Source: Nymphaea colorata (taxonomy: Eukaryota > Streptophyta > Magnoliopsida > Nymphaeales > Nymphaeaceae). From it: a stretch of DNA of 64,000 nt. Location: positions 10,902,571-10,966,570 of the forward strand of contig NC_045151.1 of NCBI RefSeq assembly GCF_008831285.2, given 5' to 3'. Positions 53,960 to 64,000 of this stretch are shown piece after piece (within the stretch, counting starts at the first letter, position 1; each line of letters opens with the position of its first letter). The position numbers were made by a program, and so were the translations under genes. Under the pieces are notes generated by a model. The model was not told the DNA's origin. It ran no database searches and worked only from the letters and a program-made list of their open reading frames with translations.

Positions 53960-56900
53960 TTTTCACACTCACCCACCAAGCAGAGCATTGCAGAGACACG
54001 AAAGGACAGCAGAGCGAGTCAATACTTATGGACTCAAAATTGACCTTCTCCAGTTTATAGGTAGACTGGATGTAGAGCTCTACTACAGTTGGGTGCACAC
54101 TATAGAGAGATGCTTTAAGCTACACGAAGTTATAGAGAGGAAGAAGGTGGTGATTGCAGCTACGCATCTTCGATGTTTAATGTAGATATGATAGACAAAG
54201 TTGCACAAGGCATGCAAGCGGCGGGGACAACAAAAGATTCATCTTTGGAAGGAGATGAAGCAGTTGATGAATGTCAAGTTTGTTCCTTCTAATCACATGC
54301 AATGGGACTACCACCAATACATCCATCTAAGTCAGGGGTCTAGCACTGCGCAGAGGAGTTTCATTGCCCTCCCTTCAAGTTTAGATCCATGAGATGCTAG
54401 AGCAGCAGATCACTAAGTACACTATTGGACTTCGCCCTCTTATTTTTGATAAATTTGTTTATGTTCATGTAGTGCATCTAGATCAGGCTATCTCATATGC
54501 ACTGAATATGGAGGACAAGTTGAAGTGTCTTAATGAGCATTCCACCAGACCTATTGAGTCAAACAAGTATAAGCAGAAAAACCAGTCAAAGCAGTAGGGT
54601 TTATTGCCTAGCCCTGACAGCCAAATACACCTTGATTGTTTCTACCGGCATACCCACAAGGGTTCAGCCCTTTTTTCAGGAATTTGTGGCATCATGCCTG
54701 AGGATCTCCTAAATGGCCTCCCTTCCTTGTGGTTAGTGCAATATGTCATAGATTTCATCCTAGGGATTAGTCTTATCAGCTTTCCTACCTATCGTTTGAA
54801 CCTAACAGACAATGCAGAGATACAATGTCATGTAGAAAAATTATTGTGTAAATAGTTCATTAGGTAAAGTGTCGGTCCTTGTGAGTGCCCACCCTACTTG
54901 CCCTAAAAATGAAATATCAAAGTGCATGTGTGTTGATAGTAGGGACATAAATAAAATCACAATCAAGTATTGTTTTCTCGTCCCTAAGGTAGATGACATA
55001 TTAGACCAATTAGTCAGTTCCATGTCCTTGTCAAGATTGACTTAAAGAATGGCTACCATCATATTCATATTAAGGAATGAGATGAATGAAAAACTACTTT
55101 TAAACCTCCACGTGGGCTTTATGAGTGGTTAGTGATGTCTTTCAAGTTATCCAATGCACCTAGCACATTCATGCATGTTATGACACAAATTTTGTGACCA
55201 TTTTTTGAGAAGTTCATAGCTCAGTATTTAGATGGCATTCTTGTTTATAGTCCTATAGAGGCAGCCCATTTGACACAATTGAAACAAGTTTTAAAGGTCC
55301 TTCGAAAAGAAAAGCTTTTTGTGAATGCCAAAAAAAATACACTTTATTGTCCCCCAGTCTTTTTTTTTTTTAAGGGTTTTGTGGTTTCTATTGATGGTGT
55401 AAAGGTTGATCCTTCAAAGGTCCAAACAATCCCAAAAGTTGTAGGGTAAGCACGAAGTTTTCACGGGCTGACTACTTTCTATTATTGCTTTATTAGAAAC
55501 TTTAGTACAATTATGGCACCCATAATAGAGTATCTCAAGGGTATTAAGTTTCATTGGACTTTTGAAGCAAATCAGACAATTAATACCATCAAGAAAAAAA
55601 TGATGCAAGACCGAATTTTGGCACTTCATTATTTTTCTCAAGTTTTTGAAGTTGAGTGTGATGCCTCAAATGTAGGCACATGGAGAATTTTGAGCCAAAA
55701 CTGTTAGCGTATTGTTTTCTTTAGTGAGAAGCTATTGGCGGCTAAGCGCAATTACTCTACTTACGACCTTTGAATTTTATGTTGTTGTTTAGGCTTCTCA
55801 ATATTAAAGACATTACTTGATTTATAAAGAGTTTGTTTTTTTATGTTGATCATGAGGAATTTTGATTTTTAAATATTCAAAAGAAGGTTAGTGTCAGTCA
55901 TGCTATGAGAATATTCTTTTTCCATTAAGCATTAGGCAGGAGCTTTGAACAAGAAAGTTGACACCCTTAGTTGTAAGGTTTATGTTTTGAGTGTCATAAC
56001 CACACAGGTTTTGAATGTCATTACCTTCTAGGTTGTAGGGTTTGAAGTTTGCAAAGACTTATATCCTACTAGTTTAAATTTCAAAACTGTTTGGGAAAAT
56101 AGCTTTTCAATGCCATCTTAAAATGATCATCAATTTTCTATGTATGATGTTGTCTCTAATATTGAAACTGATTGTGCATTCTTGATTCTTCTCTTTGACT
56201 TTTTCTTATATCTGAGTTACATTCCAATGATATATTTGGTCATTTTGGTTATGATAAAACATTTGATTTAGTGTATGAATGATATTTTTTAGCAAAAAAT
56301 ATGTTGTGACGTATCTCATTTTGTCAAAAGTTGTCGAGTGTGCCAAACCTCTAAGGGGTAAAAGCAAAACTATTGGATTATATACCCCACTTCTCGTTCT
56401 CGATCACCCATAGGAGAATGTGTCTAAGGTTTACCCAAGATTGTTATGGGGTTTGTTTTCATTCTTATAGTAGTTGATCGCTTTTCTAAAATGGTACTTT
56501 TCATTCTCTCGTTGCATCATATTATTTTAGAGGTATAGTATGTTTCAATGGTCTTTTCTAGTCTATCACTTCAGATAGGAACATCTTCTTTTTTTTTAGC
56601 ATTTTTGGTGTTTTTGGTATGCTTCATAGCGTCTACCATCCCAAACGGATGGAGTTTGCTTAAAATAATTTTGTTAATAGGTCCACTGGTATGACTCCTT
56701 TCTATATTGTTTATGGTAGATCTAGTGCGCATATTATTGATCTTGCTCCCACCCCTCAGGGGAATCTGCCACCACCTACCATCAGTTCTTGAGTATATGT
56801 AGGAAATTCATGCCCATGTGAGGAGAACTGTAGAGGAAAGCTACAATATTTACAAGGCTTGAGTCAACCAATCACATCGTGTCCGGCGTTTTGAGATTGA

Positions 56901-57090
56901 GTATCTGATCATGGTCTACTTAGTCTAGAGCGTTTTCGTGTTAAAACATATCACAAATTAAGTTAAGTTCCCGCATGTATGGTCCTTTTAGAGTTATCCA
57001 AAAGTTTAGTAGCAATGCATACTTGATTGATTTACCGAGTGATTGGAGCATATCCCCTATCTTTAATATTTATGATCTTGCGGTGTATCA
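53960..57090 (+). mobile_element. Ty3/gypsy relic, gag to integrase
   Basis: Order gag-PR-RT-RH-IN marks Ty3/gypsy. Gag traces: DLLQFIGRLDVELYYSWVHT at 54040-54100, then KEMKQLMNVKF, and YALNMEDKLK near 54495. A conserved entry to RT, ISLISFPTYRLN, lies at 54760-54800, followed by CVDSRDINKITIKY, YHHIHI, the catalytic YLDG at 55225-55236 (YLDD expected), VNAKK, RNase H at 55540-55710 (FEVECDASNVG), integrase traces at 56230-56700, and a GPFRVIQKFSSNAYLIDLP tail at 56975-57040. Stops and frameshifts are numerous, and the protease and zinc knuckle are not recognisable. The second catalytic Asp is lost. Confidence 0.87.
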
Positions 57091-57229
57091 TGAGCCATCA
57101 AATTCGTCGAAATAGAATCCTTTTCAGTTATAGAAGAGAATGACACAAGGCGCAACTCAATAGATCTAGACTCGCATGATGCATTCAAGGATCTGTCCCC
57201 AATGAGAGCATCGATCAAGAACTCCAACG

Positions 57230-57640
57230 AGGATACATGCACGGGTTGAAGCTCAACACCAAAGGAACTATACATGATGAAGTCTGTGCATGCATCGAAG
57301 GGGCAAGGATGGTGGAGATTCAGCCATTTCCAAGACTAGTTAGTCATTTTGAGATTTCATTTAGACATGTAGACCCTTGTTCATATTTCAGATCCAAAAC
57401 TCATATTTTGGATCCATTTTCTCTTTGTTTAGAGTGGAGGTATAAATACCTCATGTTAAGTCATCAGGGTTAGTTTTTTTAGAATCAAGATAAAAAAAAC
57501 GTTAGAGAGAGATTAGATTAATTTTTATTGATTACCATTGTTATCCCTTTGTTCTTCAATTGAAATTTGTTGATTCGCAATTCGGAAGAGAAAATCCTCC
57601 CTACCACTCCATGAGATATTAAAAAAGGGCTATGTCGAGT
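57230..57640 (+). repeat. Probable gypsy 3' LTR or leader-like tail
   Basis: After a GAAGGGGCAAGGATGGTGG purine-rich stretch comes DNA with a TATA-like GGTATAAATACC at 57437-57448 and a downstream GA-rich leader (57495-57520), as in LTR U3/R regions. No partner LTR was found, so boundaries and identity are tentative. Confidence 0.35.
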
Positions 57641-57717
57641 CATCGTCACCATTGAAATCTCTGCTTAGAATACTTCAAGAATTATATTAAATTGGGTATC
57701 CAAACAGATACAACAAA

Positions 57718-57790
57718 GCCGTCTTAGCTCAGCCGGTAGAGCGCGTGGCTTTTAACCACGTGGTCGTGGGTTCGATTCCCACAGACGGCG
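57718..57790 (+). tRNA. trnK-UUU: tRNA-Lys (anticodon UUU)
   Basis: A perfect cloverleaf of 73 nt: acceptor GCCGTCT pairs with AGACGGC, D-stem GCTC/GAGC, anticodon stem CGTGG/CCACG around loop CTTTTAA (anticodon TTT), variable loop TGGTC, T-stem GTGGG/CCCAC around TTCGATT, and discriminator G. Box A (TAGCTCAGCCGG) and box B (GGTTCGATTCC) are intact, and CCA is not encoded, as expected for a nuclear gene. CAACAAA lies just upstream, a common plant tRNA start context. There is no intron. It follows the gypsy relic closely, and no other tRNA is present. Confidence 0.97.
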
Positions 57791-57798
57791 TCGTGTAG

Positions 57799-57802
57799 TT
57801 TT
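57799..57802 (+). terminator. RNA polymerase III terminator of tRNA-Lys
   Basis: TTTT eight bases after the tRNA end. A second, longer T run lies near 57816-57822. Confidence 0.7.
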
Positions 57803-57822
57803 CTGAGGATTCCCCTTTTTTT

Positions 57823-58680
57823 AAACCCCTAACGCTTCTCTTCTCCACTGGCTTGTCATGTTTTTCCCGTCATTATCACATCTACCGTTGGGCGTTGTTT
57901 AGTCCTACTTTTCTCCCTCTACTGGAATGACTAAATCTCATAATCGCAATTGACCAACCTTACTCGGATCACAACTTAAGCCCTACTGGAACTAATGGCA
58001 AACTAAAATGGACGAATCAAAGCTCAAAGCTAACTTGTGAGTGTGAGATTCAAATGGTTTATATATCTCTCTTTATTTTCGTAGGTTTTTGTTTTTGAGA
58101 AAGGAGTCGTTTTTATCATATCGCCCACAGCTACATATGCACATGCTAGTATGGAACTTCTCGCCGCATGGACGAATGATCAACTTATTCTGCGTTGAAA
58201 AAAAAAATGATCGATTTTATAGGGTCAACGTACATTGGAAGAGGAGAAGCTTGCTTTTATGATACATTTTTTAACTTAGGTGTCGCACTTGTCACGTCCC
58301 TGGAAAAGTGTGCTTTGGAATAATAAACCAAGGCTTTCATTAGGCCCTTGTTTGTCTATTGCAAGTCAGCACAATTACATATTCATATTAATTTTGTTTT
58401 ATAGTTTGTTGGCCTCTCTCTGTGGAGAGCCACTGTTTCAGTTCAAGTATTTACCAAAATCAAAAGTGAAAAAAAAAAAAGTAAATTAATAAAAAATTTT
58501 AAAAAGAAAAGAAAAGGAACTGCTTGCATGAGATCTTTGCATCTAGTGACACTCTTGTTTTTAGGGTGAGAGGTTTGCTGGTGGACTTATTTGAGTATCT
58601 TCCCTAATTTTTTTCATTTAGCTTTTGGTTCCTTACTGGACATCCTATAGGCTTTATGTCTTTGTTGTTCCGAAGGGCTT
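57823..58680. other. Intergenic, no gene seen
   Basis: Ordinary AT-rich DNA. The short + strand frame at 58280-58489 has no recognisable feature. Confidence 0.45.
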
Positions 58681-58688
58681 CTAATGGT

Positions 58689-59342
58689 TAGGAATGTTCA
58701 ACGAGCGAGTTGAGCACGAGATGAGCCGGCTTGAACTTGGCTCGACTCACATATTGTTTGAGCTCAAGCTGAGCTTTAGGAGGTGAGCTCGACTCGGTTA
58801 CCTGAGTATGAGCTGGAGCTCGACTCGTTTAAGCTCGTCAATGAATAATGATCTTTGTCTTCTTCAGTCAGTGAAAAACAAAAAAAATAGATGTACTATT
58901 ATTTCACAGTTCTTCTATAAAACATAAATTGCTAAGAAGAGTACCAACCAAAATTTCATTACTTACATAAAAAAAATCAATTATACACTGATTCATACAA
59001 CCTAGCCTTCAAACAAAAAAACTATTACCTGGTTTGTGACTTGCGGTTGCAGCACGAAGAGAAAGAGGTGGGAGGAAGAAGAAGAAGGGAAAAGGGAGAA
59101 AGAGAGAGAGAAATGAAAAATAAAGAAGAAACTCAAGACATAACATGAGAAATTGAAAAAAAAGAAGACTTGAGTCAAGTTTAAACGATTCCAGCTCGTG
59201 TAACTCAAATGCAACTCGTTTATAACTCGAGCTTTAACTCGAACTCAACTCATTTAATAAACGAGTCGAGTTCAAGCCGAGCTTTACGAGTGAGTTCAAG
59301 TTGAGCTTGGGCTGGGCTGGGTCGCTTCGTTGTACATCTCTA
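58689..59342. mobile_element. MITE of GAGCTCGACTCG-repeat type, 654 bp
   Basis: The ends TAGGAATGTTCAACGAGC and (reverse complement of the right end) TAGAGATGTACAACGAAGC match as terminal inverted repeats of about 20 bp. Both terminal regions carry GAGCTCGACTCG / CGAGTCGAGTTC arrays in opposite orientation. Flanks CTAATGGT (58681-58688) and CTAGTGGT (59343-59350) are an 8-bp duplication with one mismatch. The middle (58850-59165) is GA-rich and non-coding. A fragment of the same motif family occurs near 51180-51310. Confidence 0.75.
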
Positions 59343-61669
59343 CTAGTGGTTGGAGAACCAGCCACGATCTCTATTAAAACCCTCCAAGGGAGAAGGAGAA
59401 GACAAAAACAATTACTAAGGAAAATAACAAAAATGGTTTCTAGTGGGGCAAGTAGTCATGTCACCTAGCACACCTTTGTGGCAGTTTTGAGCTCCCCATT
59501 TCGTGTCACCGATGTTCCTAGTGGTATAGGCATTGCCCAAGCCTAGGCATTCCTAACAAGGATGAGTCCTAGCTAGTGGCGAAGTCCCAACTTTCTGGTT
59601 AATAAGGGACGCCGTTACTTTAAATTTCAAAATTTAAGGGGCAGCCAAATATAAAAGAAGTGAAAATTAATAAAGTTCATATGTATAAATAATGCAATTT
59701 CTATAGGCTGGTGTGACGGCTCTGTCGAGTGGTTTAAACTTTTTAGACTACGCACGATTCTGCGTTCGTTCGCTCAGTAAAACTCCAATTAAGTGTAAGG
59801 AATGCATATGATTAGTTGTAGAGAACGGCAAGGCCGATTTGGTAATTAGGTCAAGGGATTTTGGTAATATTTGGTAGAGACCAGGGTTAGATTAGTCAAA
59901 TTTGTTAATGACGAAATTAGGAATTTAATCACGATTGGTCACCTCTTAACCAAGATTAATATCACCTTAATTACTTAGCTAATGATGATTTAGTTTAGTT
60001 AATTACCAGATTAGATCAACGAAATTATGACAAGTTGCAATTAATTATTCTTGAATTGTCCTCCAGAGGAGGGAGGGAGGAAGAGAGAGGAGAGAGAAAG
60101 GCAGTGGCTGACTTACATTATAGTCCACACCAACTCACAAATTTTACCTTATTTACATATGAAAACATCCTTATTTTTAATTTTTTTTTACATATGAGTG
60201 CCCCTTAGTTTGAAATGTAAGCTTCCAGTGTACCTAAAATTTTTTTAGCTCTGCCACTTAAAAGGAGGTAACCATGTGGGCAGAAGTTCGAGGATCATTT
60301 CATGGTGGAGTGAGGAGGCCAGCAAGGGCGACACTGCCCCCTCCTCAGCTTAATTTTTTTTTAATTTACATGTAAATTTTAAAAAGTCATTTATCATATA
60401 CATAAATTTTGAAAATTTATATTTAGGTTCCTATTAAAATTTTGAAACTATATTTCAGTTCCTTTTTATGAAAAATTTGAAGCACCACCCCAGATAAGTG
60501 AAAACCGAAACGGTGGTGAAAGCTACTGTCCAGAGCTTCTCGTAAACAAGATTTTTCAACCTAGCCCACAGGATGGAAATTTTGCCAGAATTAGCCTCTT
60601 GGGTGTCGCCGTGACTTGTATGTTCTTTGAATTTCTAACATTGGAGCCTTTTTTTCCAAAAGGAATCCTACTACTTTTAGTTTTGAGTGAAACTAAATCC
60701 CTGTATGAGCATGTGCAAGGGACCAATGTGGTATGGGAAGAAATTACCAAAATGACCCTCATAATCGAATGGACGACTCTCCCTTACGAGGGTAAAAATG
60801 GAATTTGGGGATAAAATTTATCCTATGAAATTACCTAAATATCCCTTTGGTAAAATGGGGGAACGCGTCTCCCCATGTTAAAGTGGTAATATAGAAAGCA
60901 CCTTCGAAAGAGGATTTCACAAAATCTTCTCATTGTGTTCATAAAATACTATTTTAATTTTTACAACTTTTGTCATATGACATTTATTTATCAAGGAATT
61001 GCTTAAGGGGTTGGCGATCTAGTTTTATTCTAATTCAGAAAGTTAAGATTTGAAAACTTCAGAGTTCTGTTTCTCGATTTTCTTCTTGATCCCTCGTCAC
61101 TTTTTTTTTTTTTGTTTTCAGAAGAATGCCCACTTTTTTTTTTTGTATAAACAGGGCCTCAGTGATAATTTTACTTGAAAATCTAAAGGTTATTATATTT
61201 TTATTATGTTACCTCCAAACTTTATAAAATTAGTAAAAAAGGTTTGGATAGTTAAAATGCATTTAGAAATTCATTTAAAAATCACTAAAAACAGACTAAC
61301 TAGAATTTTGTAAAAAAACTTGGAAAATCACTTGCAATATTTGTTTTTTGAAATTAAACTTGTTCAATTGAAATTTGCCAAAAGATAAAAAAAAATGACA
61401 AATATAATTTATGCATCCAAATTAGCCGAAACTGAGAAGTTGAACGGGACTATTTTTAACATTTAAGAAGAATAAAATCCATTGGTGTAACCTTAGAAGC
61501 CACTCTAGTATATACTTGAATATGGAGCCCCAACCTTAGAACAAAATTGCTTCAGAAGATGACAAGAAAAACCATGAAAACCACTTGAGAAATTATAGCG
61601 TGCAGACAGTGTTAACAAAATGTTAGTCATGTTAAAAATCTAGCCATAACAAGAACAATGGGATATGAT
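59343..61669. other. Intergenic with MITE fragments, no gene supported
   Basis: Contains AT-rich repeat pieces with the ACATGTAAATTTT word seen in the hAT-type MITEs, at about 59575-59740, 60110-60260 and 60310-60500. A + strand frame at 60599-60814 overlaps a minus-strand frame. Neither has recognisable features. Confidence 0.4.
60310..60500 (+). mobile_element. hAT-type MITE relative, ends eroded
   Basis: The core AATTTACATGTAAATTTTAA ... ATAAATTTTGAAAAT ... TATGAAAAATTT follows the copy at 51436-51608 closely. The right end (GAAGCACCACCCCAG) has lost the GGCTCCGCC terminus. Confidence 0.5.
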
Positions 61670-61872
61670 CAGAGGCGAAGACAGGAATTTTTTATAAGAA
61701 GGACCAAATTGTAATTTTGAAATTTTAATTAGGTAGAAATCTAATTTTTCAAAACTTTTACATAGAATAAATGATTTTAAAAAAAAAAAAATTACATGTA
61801 AAAGTTTTGTTTTTAAAATTTTGAGGGGAGGCCAAAGTCTCTGCCGGTCCTCCTGGCACGGCTCTGCTTTTG
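61670..61872 (-). mobile_element. hAT-type MITE, 203 bp, perfect target duplication
   Basis: Begins CAGAGGCGAAGACAGGAA and ends GGCACGGCTCTGCTTTTG, with a perfect 8-bp direct repeat GATATGAT at 61662-61669 and 61873-61880. In the reverse orientation its interior (ACATGTAATTTTTT ... TTTTGAAAAATTAGA) matches the copies at 51436 and 60310. Eight-base duplications and CA...TG ends are typical of hAT elements. Confidence 0.85.
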
Positions 61873-63190
61873 GATATGATAACTTGCAAATCTCAAGTTG
61901 AATTCTATCCCTTCTTCCTCTTGGAGAGAGGTAAACATGCAAGGCTGCCAAGAGACTTAAATTGACTGAACTGCCATTGCAACTAACAACAAAACAAGAA
62001 CATACGAGGAAGAACATAAATTGAATTTATAATAGTTCATCACAAAAATATAAGAATTAAAATTAGCCAGCTACTGTACGTGACCGCATTTTTTTCTTCT
62101 CAATTTTGTGTCGTTAAAAACCATCGCAAAAAAGGTATATTAGCGACGGCAGTTGCTTGACTTTCATTTTTTGCGATGGAATGCACCTTGTGTGATGGTT
62201 TTTGAAATTACTTGTGAGGCCATAATAAGTTTCTTTTGCAAATTGGAATTGCTATGGTTTCTTCAACTACTAGTCTTCATGGTTGGCATTAAGAGAGCGG
62301 GAGCCAGACACTTCTTGATAAGAACTAACATTTAGATGTCGTGTTTGTACCACGAAATTGAAAAAATTAAGTACAATGTGCTAGATTATAAAATAAAAAA
62401 AGTATAAGCCCAAGTAACCATGATAAAATATCTGAGAAAGATCACTTGGATTCATAAAAGGGGAGTCTGAATTTCTGTATAACCTAGTTTTGTCTCGAAA
62501 ATGCCATTTCTTCGTTCGTCTCGGATCCACCCGCGATGGCATTTAATTTGCTCCTAAATATATGTTATATTCAATTTCTCTTGTTCCTTAAATAAGATTT
62601 TTTAAAAATAGAATTATACAAGCTGAGCTACTAATAGATCGATACTCCATATTGGTGAGCAAAATAATATAATACCATTTACTAGATCGCTCCTTATAAA
62701 AAAATTTAGGTTTCTGTTTCTTTTTTTGGTCGCGGCTTGGTCTCCAACCATTTTTTTTCTTTCTTTCGAGACTCGAAATATTTCGTGCTGGTAATTGGTA
62801 AACAAGACAAACATGCGGAAAATGAGGGATCTCAACCTTATTCCCCATTTAGTTTCGACGTGACTTATTTGAACTCAAATGTTGGAATTAGAATAAAACC
62901 TTCAAGTGACGTTCAAGATTTTGTCTTGCTTTGGATTTTGGTGGATTTACTCAACATTCTTGAACAATTTACTTAGATGTTGTGCTTGTACCGTTTAAAA
63001 CCTAATGAAACAACATGTTAAAGCGTGAAAACAACACAACAATGAAACTTTGAACCAAAGCAGCCTGAGTGCCTTATTTCTTACTGGTTGTATCAGTATC
63101 TCTAACCTCACTGGAACTGCACTTTTAATACGCATTTCAAGGTCCGAAACCACATAATAATTGTAGAAACGAATCGGGTACTAACATCCG
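61873..63190. other. Intergenic, no gene supported
   Basis: At 62110-62210 the words CCATCGCAAAAAA, TTAGCGACGGC and TTTTTGCGATGG recur in both orientations, reminiscent of subterminal repeats of plant CACTA-type elements, but no CACTA termini are seen. The rest is AT-rich and featureless. Confidence 0.35.
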
Positions 63191-63208
63191 ACCCGCATTC
63201 AGGCACTC

Positions 63209-63364
63209 TGCCCTATAAGTATGGGCGTGGTCATTGTCTTCCGTTCTTTGTTGTCGTAGAGAGGGGGAGGGAGAACGAGCTTTCACTTCGTTCAAAGGCG
63301 AGCGGGCGAGGGAGAGATAATTTTAGCTGCTTAATCGTTCGCTTTATCCGTCGCAGTAAGTTGT
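63209..63364 (+). promoter_or_regulatory. Core promoter and probable non-coding first exon
   Basis: A TATA box (CCCTATAAGTATGG) at about 63209-63223 is followed about 30 bases later by a pyrimidine-rich start region (TTGTCTTCCG), a GA-rich, GC-richer leader (63258-63330), and GTCGCA|GTAAGTTGTG at about 63356, a good plant splice donor. Pyrimidine-rich intron-like DNA follows. This is the pattern of plant housekeeping genes with an intron in the 5' UTR. The coding part would lie to the right of the window. No ATG-initiated frame in the leader is convincing. Confidence 0.55.
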
Positions 63365-64000
63365 GCGTCTTCCCTCTTTCTTTTCTTCGTTTCTTCTTTG
63401 CTTCGTTCTTATGTGATTTCGTTTTCTCCTTTCCGATCTGCTGGTCATTCTGCTCTACGGCATCTGGATTGCTACTGTTCTCTTTGAATTTGGCGCCTTT
63501 TTCTGATCATTGGGGAAGGTTTTTGGGTTTTCTCCTCTGGGGTTTGTGACAGATTGCTGACAGCCATTGCTTCACTGCCGCTTGGAGGCCTTAGGGTTCT
63601 TCTTTGGAGGTTGGGGTGAATACCCGAATAATCTTGGGATGGTACTTAACCGGAAGTTCATAAGGTACAATCGATTCGCAAGCTGCTTTCCTTCTTCAAT
63701 GATTTTATTGTCCCTGATTCTTCATCTTCTTATTGTGTTCACAGCAACATCATTTCAGTTTTCCAATTTTGCGTGTTCTGTGATTACAAGATGACCTTAC
63801 GCCTGTTCCCGTGAGTGTTTAGAAATAATAATGTCGCTCCAGGTTTAGTATCTGTCCTTCCAAAGTGAAATACCAGTGGCTCTATGGCCTAGGATAACAA
63901 TGTCTAAAGCACATCCAGATAAAATATGTAAGCTAAATAGTTGCGTTTCAAACGTAATAGTCTAATTATCAGTGTAATTTAAGTTTAGTGTTAATAAACT
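63365..64000 (+). other. Probable first intron of the gene starting near 63.24 kb
   Basis: T-rich and without a long coding frame. Frames at 63361-63549 and 63567-63794 are Phe/Leu/Ser-rich, as expected from intron sequence. It contains CTTAGGGTTC near 63590, a telo-box-like word common near transcription starts of translation-related plant genes. No acceptor can be chosen with confidence before the window ends. Confidence 0.3.

Noticed and set aside
62100-62215. CACTA transposon from GCGACGG / CCATCGC words
   Set aside because: Only a few short motifs in both orientations; CACTA termini and a 3-bp duplication are absent.
63361-63794. Two + strand frames at the right edge as coding exons
   Set aside because: Phe/Leu/Ser-rich, T-rich codons and position after a splice donor fit an intron rather than an exon.

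Overview
The window looks like nuclear DNA from a flowering plant: AT-rich, repeat-dense, with spliced genes, an organellar-type PPR protein, a plastid-targeted tetrapyrrole enzyme, a mitochondrial DNA insertion, and many plant LTR retrotransposons and MITEs. I cannot name the species from the sequence.

Only three loci look like intact host genes. (1) 9182-12073 (-) is an intronless 963-residue PLS-class pentatricopeptide repeat protein with E/E+ ending and no DYW domain, closely resembling Arabidopsis At5g08490 (SLG1), a mitochondrial RNA-editing factor. (2) 29762-48186 (-) is a five-exon gene for hydroxymethylbilane synthase (porphobilinogen deaminase, HEMC), reconstructed here exon by exon to an uninterrupted 389-residue protein with a transit peptide. 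Its introns 1 and 2 are about 7.6 and 9.1 kb and are filled with transposons. (3) 57718-57790 (+) is a complete tRNA-Lys(UUU) gene. A TATA box and a probable non-coding first exon near 63.2-63.36 kb suggest that a fourth gene starts at the right edge and continues outside.

Layout. 1-7.2 kb: two related, decayed Ty1/copia elements in tandem (+). 7.2-9.2 kb: no gene seen. 9.2-12.1 kb: PPR gene. 12.2-14.3 kb: low-complexity and MITE-like DNA with microsatellites. 14.36-14.67 kb: nuclear copy of the 5' part of mitochondrial atp1. 14.9-19.7 kb: old copia element with both LTRs (+). 20.9-24.1 kb: copia relic (-) with a 3' LTR. 24.5-28.1 kb: large imperfect inverted repeat centred near 25.57 kb. 28.1-29.7 kb: short tandem duplications and SINE-like pieces. 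29.8-48.2 kb: HEMC, whose intron 2 holds a 5.4-kb copia element with two LTRs, primer-binding site and polypurine tract, and whose intron 1 holds a split copia relic, a hairpin MITE and a coding-like direct repeat. 48.2-51.1 kb: HEMC upstream region and a deleted copia relic (-). 51.4-53.3 kb: two MITEs with target-site duplications. 54-57.6 kb: Ty3/gypsy relic (+). 57.7 kb: tRNA-Lys. 58.7-61.9 kb: further MITEs. 63.2 kb to the end: promoter-like sequence.

The host genes share no operon-like logic. HEMC makes the linear tetrapyrrole for chlorophyll and haem in plastids; the PPR protein probably acts on mitochondrial transcripts. I found no defence island, CRISPR array, gene cluster or other clearly new system. 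The best material for a second look is the transposon-laden HEMC gene with its stop-free 99-nt intron, the asymmetric inverted repeat, the precisely bounded MITEs and the duplicated coding-like block in HEMC intron 1.
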